Shown: piece by piece, positions 25,810 to 34,053 of the stretch | How the letters are laid out: every line of letters begins with the position of its first letter | Numbering within the stretch: position 1 is the first letter of the stretch | Assembly (NCBI GenBank): GCA_017642885.1 | Contig: JAEPOM010000004.1 | Location: forward strand, 124,001-188,000 | DNA from: Henriciella sp. | GTDB lineage: Bacteria; Pseudomonadota; Alphaproteobacteria; Caulobacterales; Hyphomonadaceae | Length of the DNA: 64,000 nucleotides | Direction of reading: 5' to 3' | Made by a program: the position numbers and the translations under genes | Notes under the pieces: generated by a model | Seen by the model: only the letters and a program-made list of their open reading frames with translations | Databases searched by the model: none | What the model was told of the DNA's origin: nothing

Positions 25810-27450
25810 ATGGCCCGATCCACATTCGCTGACTATGCCGACCGCATCAATCTGTCCAGCTGGGCCCAAACCCAGCGCGCGACGTTCACACCGTCGCGTG
25901 TGAAGACTGAGCTGCTCGCCGGCCTCACCGTTGCCCTGGCGCTGGTTCCGGAGGCCGTGGCGTTCGCTTTTGTCGCCGGCGTTGAGCCATTGGTTGGCTT
26001 GTACGCAGCGTTCCTCGTTGGTCTGATCACCGCGGTCATGGGTGGTCGCCCCGGCATGATTTCAGGCGCAACAGGTGCGCTCGCGGTTGTTATGGTGGCC
26101 TTGGTTGCCCAGCACGGCGTCGAATACCTGTTCGCAACGGTGGTGCTGATGGGCGTTCTGCAGCTTGGGGCAGGCGTGTTCAAGCTCGGCAAGTTCATCC
26201 GTCTTGTTCCGCATCCAGTCATGCTCGGCTTCGTCAACGGGCTTGCTATCGTAATCTTCCTCGCTCAGCTGGGGCAGTTTCAGGTTCCAGGAACGGCGCA
26301 CCCGGACGGGCATAGCTTCTTGCCGAATGGCGATTGGCTCCCCGCGGGCGAGATGGCGATCATGCTCAGCCTGATTGCAGTGACCATGCTGATCATCTGG
26401 GGGTTGCCGAAGCTGTCCAAAGTCGTTCCAGCTCCTCTAGCAGGCATAGGCGTCGTCGCGGCTGTCGTGATCGGCTTCGGTATAAACACACCTGTGGTCG
26501 GTGACCTCGCCTCGATCAAGGGCGGATTGCCAACCTTCCACGTGCCTGCCGTGCCCCTCAATCTGGCGACGCTTGAGATCATTCTGCCTTATGCCGTTGT
26601 GCTGGCCGCAATTGGTCTGATTGAGAGTTTGTTGACGCTCAACCTGGTTGGCGAAATCACCAATGAACGCGGCGGCGCGTCTCAGGAATGTGTGGCGCAG
26701 GGCACCGCAAATGTCGTTACCGGGTTCTTCGGCGGCATGGGCGGCTGCGCCATGATTGGTCAATCGATGATCAACGTGAAGTCCGGCGGCCGAACGCGCC
26801 TGTCCGCTTTATCCGCGGCGCTGTTCCTGCTGGCCTTCATCCTGATCGGATCGCAATGGATTGAGATGATCCCGCTCGCAGCGCTTGTGGGTGTTATGTT
26901 TATGGTCGTGATCGGCACGTTTGCGTGGAACAGCCTGCGCATCATGTCCAAGATACCCTGGACGGATGCTTTTGTGATCCTGCTGGTGACCGGCGTGACG
27001 GTCTGGAAAGACCTCGCGGTCGCGGTTGTGGTGGGCGTCATTGTCAGCGCGCTCGCCTATGCTTGGAACAATGCCAAGCGCATTCGCATTCTTCAGCGCG
27101 ACTCTGTCCGCACGCCAGGTGCGACGGTATATGAGATCGAGGGACCGCTCTTTTTCGGGTCGACAGATGGCTTCGCCGAACTCTTCCATCCTGATGAGGA
27201 TCCGGACGTCGTTATTGTTGACTTCCTGCGCTCGCGTGTTGTCGACCAGTCGGCGCTGCAAGCGATCGAAGATCTCGCCGCGAAATATCAGGCGAGGGGT
27301 AAGACGTTGAAGCTGCGCCACCTATCCCGCGATTGTCACAAGCTTCTGACCAAGGCCGGGCAACTCATCGTCGATAGCGAAGACGATCCGGACTATGCCA
27401 TCGCCGTCGACTACAATGTCCGTACCGGTATTTTTGGTGGCGGGCACTAA
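25810..27450 (+). CDS. SulP-family anion transporter with STAS domain
   Basis: 546 residues: about 12-14 helices followed by a C-terminal STAS domain (about 440-520, VYEIEGPLFFGSTDGFAELF). The SulP signature near the N-terminus, LTVALALVPEAVAFAFVAGVEPLVGLY-type, is clear. In this SulP group the usual serine-rich substrate loop reads MISGATGALAVVMVAL. Known members carry sulfate or sodium-coupled bicarbonate (BicA); bicarbonate import is plausible for a marine species but not shown. It is followed 62 bp later by the acyl-CoA hydrolase. Confidence 0.92.
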   Translation: MARSTFADYADRINLSSWAQTQRATFTPSRVKTELLAGLTVALALVPEAVAFAFVAGVEPLVGLYAAFLVGLITAVMGGRPGMISGATGALAVVMVALVAQHGVEYLFATVVLMGVLQLGAGVFKLGKFIRLVPHPVMLGFVNGLAIVIFLAQLGQFQVPGTAHPDGHSFLPNGDWLPAGEMAIMLSLIAVTMLIIWGLPKLSKVVPAPLAGIGVVAAVVIGFGINTPVVGDLASIKGGLPTFHVPAVPLNLATLEIILPYAVVLAAIGLIESLLTLNLVGEITNERGGASQECVAQGTANVVTGFFGGMGGCAMIGQSMINVKSGGRTRLSALSAALFLLAFILIGSQWIEMIPLAALVGVMFMVVIGTFAWNSLRIMSKIPWTDAFVILLVTGVTVWKDLAVAVVVGVIVSALAYAWNNAKRIRILQRDSVRTPGATVYEIEGPLFFGSTDGFAELFHPDEDPDVVIVDFLRSRVVDQSALQAIEDLAAKYQARGKTLKLRHLSRDCHKLLTKAGQLIVDSEDDPDYAIAVDYNVRTGIFGGGH

Positions 27451-27512
27451 GGTCTAGTAAGATCATCGATTGGTCACTGGACCGGCTCGGCGTCTCGCGC
27501 TAACGCCGTTGC

Positions 27513-28574
27513 ATGACAGATTCAGTCCTGACCAAAACCGAGGGCGGTGTAGGCTACATCACCCTCAATCGACCTGAAGCGCTGCATGCGCTGAACTTCG
27601 ACATGTGCGAGACCATCTTGGCGGCGCTGCGCGTTTGGGCGCAGGACCCCGCGGTTCAATTGGTCGTTATCGATCACGCAGACGGTAGCCGCGGCTTTTG
27701 TGCAGGCGGCGACATCGCGATGCTTCGCGAGAGCGGTATGAGTGACGGCAAGGAAGCCCGGGCGTTCTTTGCTGAAGAGTATCGCATGAACGCGGTAATC
27801 AAGGCGTTCCCGAAACCATATCTTGCGTTGATGGATGGGGTCACCATGGGCGGCGGCGTCGGTCTGTCTGTACATGGCTCTCATCGGGTGGCGACGGAGC
27901 GCACCCTGTTTGCCATGCCTGAGACAGGCATTGGTCTGTTTCCGGATGTCGGGGGCGGCTGGTTCCTGCCTCGATTGCGCGGGGAGCTCGGGACTTGGCT
28001 GGCGCTGACGGGCGCGCGTCTGAAGGGCGCCGACGTGGCAGCGGCGAGGATTGCGACGCATTTCTTGCCGTCTGAACTGCTTCAGAATTTGAAACTCCAG
28101 ATCGCGGAAGCGGATTTCTCAGCTGGGGCGGCCGAAATGCTTGGTGAAATCCTGTCTCGCCTGACGCATTCGATTCCTGCGGGAAGCTTTGAGCCGCATA
28201 TGGACGTCATCAACACTTGCTTCGCGGGGGACAGCGCCGAGGCGATTGTGGCAGCGCTCGAAGCTGACGGATCTGAATGGGGGACAAAGCAGCTCGAAAC
28301 CATCCGCACGAAATCTCCTGAGACTGTAAAGGTCGCGCTTCGACAAGTGCGCGAGGGAGGTGCGTGTGAAACGTTTGAAGACAATATGCGAATGGAATAC
28401 CGCATCGGCTGGCGTAAGGTTCAGTCACCTGACTTTATTGAGGGTGTGCGCGCCGTGATCGTGGACAAAGACCATGCGCCTAAATGGTCTCCAGATACGC
28501 TTGAAGGCGTTTCTGATCATGATGTCGCAAAGTACTTCGAACCGCTATGCGAGAACGAGCTGAGCTTTGACTGA
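27513..28574 (+). CDS. 3-hydroxyisobutyryl-CoA hydrolase-like (crotonase superfamily)
   Basis: Hydrolyses 3-hydroxyisobutyryl-CoA in valine breakdown. 353 residues, longer than ordinary enoyl-CoA hydratases (about 260), as expected for the hydrolase subfamily. Signature regions are SRGFCAGGDIAML (oxyanion hole), KPYLALMDGVTMGGGVGLSVHGSHRVATE-type, and the catalytic loop MPETGIGLFPDVGGGWFLPRL with Glu and Asp in the hydrolase pattern. The C-terminal ECH_2 extension begins near 200. The stop is overlapped by the start of the next gene. Confidence 0.9.
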   Translation: MTDSVLTKTEGGVGYITLNRPEALHALNFDMCETILAALRVWAQDPAVQLVVIDHADGSRGFCAGGDIAMLRESGMSDGKEARAFFAEEYRMNAVIKAFPKPYLALMDGVTMGGGVGLSVHGSHRVATERTLFAMPETGIGLFPDVGGGWFLPRLRGELGTWLALTGARLKGADVAAARIATHFLPSELLQNLKLQIAEADFSAGAAEMLGEILSRLTHSIPAGSFEPHMDVINTCFAGDSAEAIVAALEADGSEWGTKQLETIRTKSPETVKVALRQVREGGACETFEDNMRMEYRIGWRKVQSPDFIEGVRAVIVDKDHAPKWSPDTLEGVSDHDVAKYFEPLCENELSFD

Positions 28575-28992
28575 TCTGCAAACTGAACTCACCGGCTGGT
28601 GCCGGTCCTACGTCGCTGCCTTCAATGCGGGTGACGCAGACGCCATCGCAGCCCACTGGACGTTTCCGGCTCTGACCACTCAGGCAGAGCGGTCCTATAC
28701 ATTCAAGAGCGCAGAACATTTCGCCAAGAATACCGGAGTCTTGCTCGGCTTCTACGAAGCGCAAGGCGTACAGCGCGTGGTTCGACAGCTCGAGGCGTGC
28801 CACTTGCTTCACGATGGTGTTGCTTCAATGACGGTCTCAGACGTGATGTATGATGCGGACGGGGCAGAGATCGCTGGGTGGCAGGCTGCTTATGTGTTGC
28901 AACGCGTGAGCGGCGCCTGGCGCGCGGTTATGGCGGTCGCTGACGGAGAGACCGATGCGTGGACGGCGCGAGGAACGCCACTCGGGGGTTAA
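28567..28992 (+). CDS. NTF2-like (SnoaL-type) small protein
   Basis: 141 residues, starting at a TTG that overlaps the hydrolase stop by 8 nt; no other start is in frame before the core. The cone-shaped NTF2-like fold is suggested by WCRSYVAAFNAGDADAIAAHWTFPALT at the start and the C-terminal strands GWQAAYVLQRVSGAWRAVMA. No catalytic residues can be assigned. Coupling to the hydrolase suggests a shared transcript, not necessarily a shared pathway. Confidence 0.75.
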   Translation: MTDLQTELTGWCRSYVAAFNAGDADAIAAHWTFPALTTQAERSYTFKSAEHFAKNTGVLLGFYEAQGVQRVVRQLEACHLLHDGVASMTVSDVMYDADGAEIAGWQAAYVLQRVSGAWRAVMAVADGETDAWTARGTPLGG

Positions 28993-29091
28993 GACTCGCC
29001 GAAATGCCGAAATGGTTGGGTGTTCCCATTTGGTCTATATTTGAAACGCGCAGAGAGTTACGCCCAAACTGGCCAGATTTTCAATTTTCCG

Positions 29092-29155
29092 CTTGTTTTG
29101 GGTCGAAAAGTAAGACTTTCGGCTGTTTTGTTAACCAAGTGAGGCTGAAAACAAG
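29092..29155. repeat. Inverted repeat in 225-bp intergenic region before MarR gene
   Basis: CTTGTTTT (29092-29099) and AAAACAAG (29148-29155) are perfect 8-bp arms 48 nt apart, in an AT-richer stretch (28993-29217) with no open frame. Between them is a GTTAACC, and a GGCTG is repeated. It could be paired regulatory sites or the ends of a small structured transcript; no RNA family was recognised. Confidence 0.3.
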
Positions 29156-29194
29156 ACGTGCTTAACGAATTATAAGGCTCATTACTGTAAATCT

Positions 29195-29219
29195 ACTCAA
29201 ACTACAACAAAAGTTGAGT
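29195..29219. promoter_or_regulatory. Operator-like inverted repeat before MarR gene
   Basis: ACTCAA (29195-29200) and TTGAGT (29214-29219) form perfect 6-bp arms, extended to 9 bp with one mismatch, immediately before the MarR start codons. The size fits a MarR dimer site, so autoregulation is likely but inferred. Confidence 0.4.
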
Positions 29220-29223
29220 GGTG

Positions 29224-29733
29224 ATGGTAATGACAATGACTTATGGCGCAGCTGAAGCTGCGGGCGACACTATGAGCGTCGCAGAATCTTTCGTAAAATC
29301 TCTTTCGCTTCTGGAGCAGGCGCATCGTCGTCTCCATGACGTGGTCAAAGACGATCTTGAGCGTGGCGGCGAGCGCCACCTGACTGGCGTACAAGCGCTT
29401 CTTCTTTATGAAATTGGCGAAGACGAAACGCCGGCTTCGACCCTTCGTTCACGCGGTGCATTTGCAGGTACTAGCCTGTCTTATAACGTGAAAAAACTGC
29501 AAGAGGGCGGTTACCTGGTGCAGTCTCGCTCTGAGCGTGACAAGCGGACCGTTCGTCTTAAACTGACTGAGCGTGGCCACAAAGTCCGCAACCGCGTCGT
29601 CGATCTGTTCGACCGCCAGGCGACGGCTCTGGAGCCAACTGCCAGCGTTCGCAAGGACGATCTGAGCCAACTGAACAAAACGGTTTCGCGCCTCGAGCGC
29701 TTCTGGACCGACCAGATCCGTTTTCAACTATAG
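29224..29733 (+). CDS. MarR-family transcriptional regulator
   Basis: 169 residues from ATG 29224. GTG 29218/29221 and several later ATGs (29230, 29236, 29272) are also possible because no clear Shine-Dalgarno exists. The winged-helix core is at about 50-135: LTGVQALLLYEIG, the recognition helix region FAGTSLSYNVKKLQEGGYL and the wing SRSERDKRTVRLKLTERG. A C-terminal dimerisation helix follows. The motifs NVKKL and DKR match MarR proteins common in Caulobacterales and Rhizobiales. It is likely an autoregulator through the inverted repeat overlapping its start. Confidence 0.88.
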   Translation: MVMTMTYGAAEAAGDTMSVAESFVKSLSLLEQAHRRLHDVVKDDLERGGERHLTGVQALLLYEIGEDETPASTLRSRGAFAGTSLSYNVKKLQEGGYLVQSRSERDKRTVRLKLTERGHKVRNRVVDLFDRQATALEPTASVRKDDLSQLNKTVSRLERFWTDQIRFQL

Positions 29734-29773
29734 GTGAGTGTACTCTGTCCCGAATACTTGATTAGTATTCAGG

Positions 29774-30460
29774 ATGCTTGGGAGAGTGCTACTTATCTTA
29801 TTCCTGGTGCTGTCGTGGTCTGAGGCTGCGGCAGCTCCTTGGACTCTGAAGCGCGACGCGATTTACGCGCGCACTTCAATTGCGGGCGAGCGTGTTCAAG
29901 GCCTGAAGGCCTGGCGCGGCGATGTTTACGCAGAATATGGTGTGCGAGACTGGCTCACCGCTTCAGTGAAATATGAAACAGTGATGTATCCTTCAGCCTC
30001 CGATTTTGACACGGATGGCTGGCGCGCAACTCTACGGAACCGCGTCTTCCAGAAAGGGACATTCAATTGGACGATCGAAACGGGTCTGCTTAAAGGCGCA
30101 GCGATCGGCGGCAGCAATGGCTGCGATACATTCGGTGTGGAAGCTCGAACCGGAGTCTCATGGTCCGGGAAATGGAGAAAGCGGGAACAGTTTTTGTTTG
30201 CCGAGACGGTTATGCGCGAACACGAAGGGTGTCGTCGCTACAGGCAAGAGATTGGGTTCGGTCAGCGCGTCTCGAAAAAAATCTGGAGTATCTCGCAGGT
30301 CTGGTTGGAGCGCGGGTCGCCGAATGCGTCGTCTCACAAAGCGCAATCTGAACTGTTGTGGCGACAGGATCAAATGGATTACTCGATCGGCTACCGGAAC
30401 GAAAATAGCGGTTCTTTCGTCGAACAAAGCATCTTTGTTGCTATCGCTAAAACGTTTTGA
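29774..30460 (+). CDS. Hypothetical outer-membrane-like protein
   Basis: 228 residues, no family recognised. A signal peptide (about 1-20, ending EAAAA) is followed by alternating beta-type segments (VYAEYGVRDWLTASVKYE, ATLRNRVFQKGTFNWTIETGLL, YSIGYRNENSG) and a C-terminal aromatic residue (VAIAKTF), the usual end of barrel proteins. A cysteine pair (CDTFG and EGCRR) may form a disulfide. A small 8-10-stranded barrel is inferred. It is placed 40 bp after the MarR gene on the same strand, so it could be its target. Confidence 0.65.
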   Translation: MLGRVLLILFLVLSWSEAAAAPWTLKRDAIYARTSIAGERVQGLKAWRGDVYAEYGVRDWLTASVKYETVMYPSASDFDTDGWRATLRNRVFQKGTFNWTIETGLLKGAAIGGSNGCDTFGVEARTGVSWSGKWRKREQFLFAETVMREHEGCRRYRQEIGFGQRVSKKIWSISQVWLERGSPNASSHKAQSELLWRQDQMDYSIGYRNENSGSFVEQSIFVAIAKTF

Positions 30461-30499
30461 GGGGTGTTTTTGCGAGAAGTTCCGTCTTAGAAGGCAAAT

Positions 30500-32866
30500 A
30501 TGCCTGATACGTCGACGTCTATTGAAACTGAGCTGAACCGCAGTGACCTGATCGAGGGATTGGATGCGCTGGAACAGCGGCTGCTTTGGTTGTCCAGCTG
30601 GACAATTCACAACGCTAATCACATTCGTCCGAGCCGCGACGGTTTGAAAGTAGGTGGTCACCAGGCCAGTTGCGCTTCGATGACGACCCTTATGGCTGCG
30701 TTGTACTTTCATGTGCTTCGGCCCAAAGATCGCGTCGCGGTAAAGCCACACGCCTCGCCCGTTCTTCACGCCGTGGAATACCTGTACGGTCGACAGAGCC
30801 AGGATCAGCTGGAGCGTTTTCGTGGCTATGGCGGGATGCAATCTTATCCCTCGCGGACAAAAGACAAGATACGGGTCGACTTTTCCACTGGGTCTGTCGG
30901 CCTAGGCGTCGCTGTTACGGCATTTGCATCACTTGTGCAGGACATGTGGTTGGCGCGCGGCGAGATGCGGCCTGAGCAAGCGGGCCGGTTCATCTCGCTA
31001 TTGGGCGATGCCGAACTCGACGAAGGAAATATTTATGAGGCGCTTATCGAGGCCTACAAGCACGATATTCGCAACACGTGGTGGATTGTGGACTACAATC
31101 GACAGAGCCTCGACGCCACGACTTCGGAGAAGATGTTCGATCGGTTCGACGACATCTTTGAGACCGCCGGATGGGATGTGCTCACGCTCAAATATGGGGC
31201 CCGCCAGCGCGCGGCGTTCAAGAAACCGGGTGGCGCGCGGCTGCGCAAGTGGATCGATGATTGCCCGAACGATCTCTATGCGGCCCTGACCTATGAAGGC
31301 GGCGCGTCCTGGCGCCGGCGGCTGACTAAAGACTTGAGTCGATCTGCCAAAACACTCGAGCTGATCGACTCCTATGATGACGAGACGCTCGGCAATCTGA
31401 TGACCGAGCTCGGCGGACATTGCCTGGTGACCCTGTTGGAAGCATTCGAGCAGGCCGCGGCCTCTGAAACACCCAAACTGATCATTGCCTACACAACCAA
31501 AGGTCGCCACCTTCCGTTCCAGGGGCATAAGGATAATCATTCCGGGCTCATGACGCCAACACAGATCGGCGAACTGAGAGACAAATTAGGGATCAGCGAA
31601 GGCCAAGAGTGGTCACCGCTGGCTGGTCTGTCACAGAAACGCATGGATAAAGCGAGCGCAGTTTTGGCGCGGGCCCCGTGGTCCGCCGCGAAGAAGGAAT
31701 ACCGAACTCCGCCCTCAGTTTCAGTGCCGCCGCTGTCCGAAATGCCGGATCCCGGCCGGGGAAAGAGTTCAACCCAGGTCGCATTCGGCAAGATCATGAA
31801 TGATCTGGCGCGGGGCGATGGCGATTTCGTCTCGCGGATCGTAACCACATCTCCCGATGTCACGGTGTCGACCAATCTTGGCGGCTTCGTGAATCGCAAA
31901 GGCCTTTTTTCTCGCTCTGCCAGTGAGGATGTCTTTAAGAAACGCAAGATTGCGAGCCCGCAAATCTGGGCACACAGCCCGAAGGGGCAGCACATCGAGC
32001 TGGGGATCGCGGAAAACAATCTATTTCTGATGCTGACCGCACTCGGGCTCTCCAAGGACCTGTTTAACCAACGTATTTTCCCAGTCGGCACAGTCTATGA
32101 CCCGTTCATCGCGCGAGGTCTCGATGCGTTGAATTATGCCTGTTACCAAGACGCGCGCTTCATTCTTGCCGCCACACCGTCCGGTGTAACGCTCGCGCCA
32201 GAGGGCGGAGCGCACCAATCACTCTCGTCCCCTCTGATCGGGATGGGGCAGCCTGGATTGACCTATTGGGAGCCCGCCTATTCGGATGAAGTTCGGGTCA
32301 TTCTGCGCGAAGCGTTTGATGCGGTAGAGCGGGAAGAGGGTGGGTCGTCATATCTTCGACTCTCAACCCGTCAGATCGATCAGGTTGATCGCGAGATGCC
32401 GGCGTCATTGGCCGATGACATTCTGAATGGAGCTTATTGGGCACACGCGCCATCGGAAGGAGCTTCGCTGGCGCTTGCCTATTGTGGGGCGATGGCGCCG
32501 GAGGCTCTGGAGGCGTTTGAGCACCTGAGAGAGGACCTACCTGATGCAGGGCTCCTGGCCATAACATCGCCGGATGTGTTGCACCGCGATTGGCTGGCAG
32601 CTTCGCGGTCGCCTTGGACGGGAGAGGCGGGTCGAATGAGCCATATCGAACGACTACTTGGCGCCATGCCCCCAGGATCAGGTCTTGTCACACTTGTCGA
32701 TGGTTCACCGTCGACCCTGTCCTGGCTCGGATCGGTCAAAGGTCAGCGCGTACGGGCGCTCGGCACGGAACGTTTTGGGCAAACCGGCGATCTGCATGAC
32801 ACCTATGCCGAGCATCGCCTGGATGCGAGTGCTGTACTGGACGCAGCGGCGAGTTTACTCGCCTGA
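30500..32866 (+). CDS. Homodimeric E1 / transketolase-like enzyme (AceE-type)
   Basis: Thiamine-diphosphate enzyme. 788 residues, about 100 shorter than E. coli AceE (887). The TPP motif is intact: GDAELDEGN at 169-177 through DYNRQSLD at 198-205. HIRPSRDGLKVGGHQAS near 41-57 resembles the AceE N-terminal domain, and the pyrimidine domain carries HIELGIAENNLFLML. No E2, E3 or lipoyl domain gene is nearby, so pyruvate dehydrogenase activity is not certain; it may act as a transketolase or 2-oxoacid enzyme. Good Shine-Dalgarno (GAAGG). Its end overlaps the convergent cytochrome gene by 12 bp. Confidence 0.82.
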   Translation: MPDTSTSIETELNRSDLIEGLDALEQRLLWLSSWTIHNANHIRPSRDGLKVGGHQASCASMTTLMAALYFHVLRPKDRVAVKPHASPVLHAVEYLYGRQSQDQLERFRGYGGMQSYPSRTKDKIRVDFSTGSVGLGVAVTAFASLVQDMWLARGEMRPEQAGRFISLLGDAELDEGNIYEALIEAYKHDIRNTWWIVDYNRQSLDATTSEKMFDRFDDIFETAGWDVLTLKYGARQRAAFKKPGGARLRKWIDDCPNDLYAALTYEGGASWRRRLTKDLSRSAKTLELIDSYDDETLGNLMTELGGHCLVTLLEAFEQAAASETPKLIIAYTTKGRHLPFQGHKDNHSGLMTPTQIGELRDKLGISEGQEWSPLAGLSQKRMDKASAVLARAPWSAAKKEYRTPPSVSVPPLSEMPDPGRGKSSTQVAFGKIMNDLARGDGDFVSRIVTTSPDVTVSTNLGGFVNRKGLFSRSASEDVFKKRKIASPQIWAHSPKGQHIELGIAENNLFLMLTALGLSKDLFNQRIFPVGTVYDPFIARGLDALNYACYQDARFILAATPSGVTLAPEGGAHQSLSSPLIGMGQPGLTYWEPAYSDEVRVILREAFDAVEREEGGSSYLRLSTRQIDQVDREMPASLADDILNGAYWAHAPSEGASLALAYCGAMAPEALEAFEHLREDLPDAGLLAITSPDVLHRDWLAASRSPWTGEAGRMSHIERLLGAMPPGSGLVTLVDGSPSTLSWLGSVKGQRVRALGTERFGQTGDLHDTYAEHRLDASAVLDAAASLLA

Positions 32867-33385
32867 ATATCCGGTCTCAGCCATGATGTAGGCGATAACG
32901 GCCGTGCGATCTTCGGGTTTTCTGACGCCAGCAAAGCTCATCTTGTTGCCGGGTAGGAAGTTACGAGGGCTCTCGAGCCATTCCGCCAGGACTTCTGGGG
33001 CCCAGACGATTTCTGAATCCTGGACGGCTTTGGAGTAGGTGAACCCCTCAACGGCTCCTATTTGGCGCCCAAAGACGCCATACAGGTTTGGGCCGACCAG
33101 GTTCTGACCGCCTTCATTCAGCGTATGGCACGACTGACAAAGCTTGAATGTGCGTTTTCCGCGATTGAAATCTGCACTTTTGTACGGTTCAGGCAGCGCG
33201 GCAAAGGCTTCCGATGTATCAACGGCTGCAGGCGTGGCGGTCGTTTCAGACGCAGATGTCTCTGTAGGTGCCGGATTTTCAACAGTATTTTCGTTCGGCG
33301 CTGCGGTTTCATCCGCGCCCCCTCCGCACGCCGCCAAAATCGCGGCTGAGGCCAATGCAAGTGCGCTGGTTCTAAAAAAAGTCAT
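32855..33385 (-). CDS. Lipoprotein c-type cytochrome (c2-like)
   Basis: Electron carrier anchored to a membrane by a lipid. 176 residues. The signal peptide ends in the lipobox ILAAC (Cys20), followed by a 40-residue Thr/Ala/Glu-rich linker. The class-I haem motif CQSCH is at 83-87 and the axial methionine is probably M149 in PGNKMSFAGV, the cytochrome c2/mitochondrial-like pattern. The final helix contains VIAYIMAE. A membrane-tethered shuttle between bc1 and oxidase, as with CycM-type proteins, is plausible. Confidence 0.93.
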   Translation of the reverse strand: MTFFRTSALALASAAILAACGGGADETAAPNENTVENPAPTETSASETTATPAAVDTSEAFAALPEPYKSADFNRGKRTFKLCQSCHTLNEGGQNLVGPNLYGVFGRQIGAVEGFTYSKAVQDSEIVWAPEVLAEWLESPRNFLPGNKMSFAGVRKPEDRTAVIAYIMAETGYSGE

Positions 33386-33519
33386 TTAAAAACGGTCCTT
33401 TAGATGGATTTGCTCGGATATAATGCCCGGATTTGTGGATGAGGCAACAGTCCAACTTGTCTCAACAAACATCGCTCGCGGTTCGGTCAGATGTCCAGGC
33501 CGGTGCCTTGTCGCTCAAA

Positions 33520-33538
33520 CACCCCTGATTACAGGGTG
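33520..33538. repeat. Inverted repeat upstream of small secreted protein
   Basis: Overlapping alternatives, CCCTG/CAGGG with a 4-nt loop (33523-33536) or CACCC/GGGTG with a 9-nt loop, about 55 bp before the start at 33595. It lies in the 209-bp divergent region, in which no other element is clear. It may be an operator. Confidence 0.25.
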
Positions 33539-33594
33539 ATAAGGGGGATATTAACCATAAACGGGTACGGTCAGCTCATAAAAATAAAATACCG

Positions 33595-34026
33595 ATGGTG
33601 ATAAAAATGAAATGGGCTATGACTGGGCTCGCCGTTTTCGCGGTGGCCCAAACAGGTGCGGCTTATGCCGGCCTGCAAAATTCCGATCTCTGGATTGGGT
33701 TTTCTGACAGTGACAATGGGTTTTTGCTAGATGAGGACACAGGCGACGTCTGGATGACGGGGCCGTGCCTGAAAACGTTGGAACCTGCAATAAACACGGG
33801 GCTTTCGTGGGTCTCGCACACGGTTGAGCTGGTCTCGATTGGCCGCGCTATGGCGACGCTCGATCAGCGATTTGAGCTTGATCTCAATCCAGCCGCGCCG
33901 CGAATTGTCGTGACATCCAACGGACGCGGTGGATCGCAGAGTTTTTCCGCCAGTATTGATCGCAATTGTGAGCCAGGTGGCCAGTGTGGCCGGCTGATCG
34001 CAACGCAGCAAGCCTGTCAGGGCTAG
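33595..34026 (+). CDS. Small secreted four-cysteine protein, unknown
   Basis: 143 residues from ATG 33595 (139 if the second ATG, 33607, is used; that one gives a cleaner MKW signal start). The signal peptide ends TGAAYA. The mature part is beta-rich with four cysteines (GPCLK, RNCEPGGQC, QQAC), which could form two disulfides. No family recognised. It ends 28 bp before the 1013-residue barrel protein on the same strand, so the two are probably co-expressed, and it may be the secreted partner of that protein. Confidence 0.7.
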   Translation: MVIKMKWAMTGLAVFAVAQTGAAYAGLQNSDLWIGFSDSDNGFLLDEDTGDVWMTGPCLKTLEPAINTGLSWVSHTVELVSIGRAMATLDQRFELDLNPAAPRIVVTSNGRGGSQSFSASIDRNCEPGGQCGRLIATQQACQG

Positions 34027-34053
34027 TTACGCGTCCCTTCGGGGATAAGCAGG

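Noticed and set aside
29110-29180. CtrA-type boxes (TTAA-N7-TTAA) before the MarR gene
   Set aside because: GTTAACC and CTTAACGAATTATAAG give only half matches with wrong spacing.
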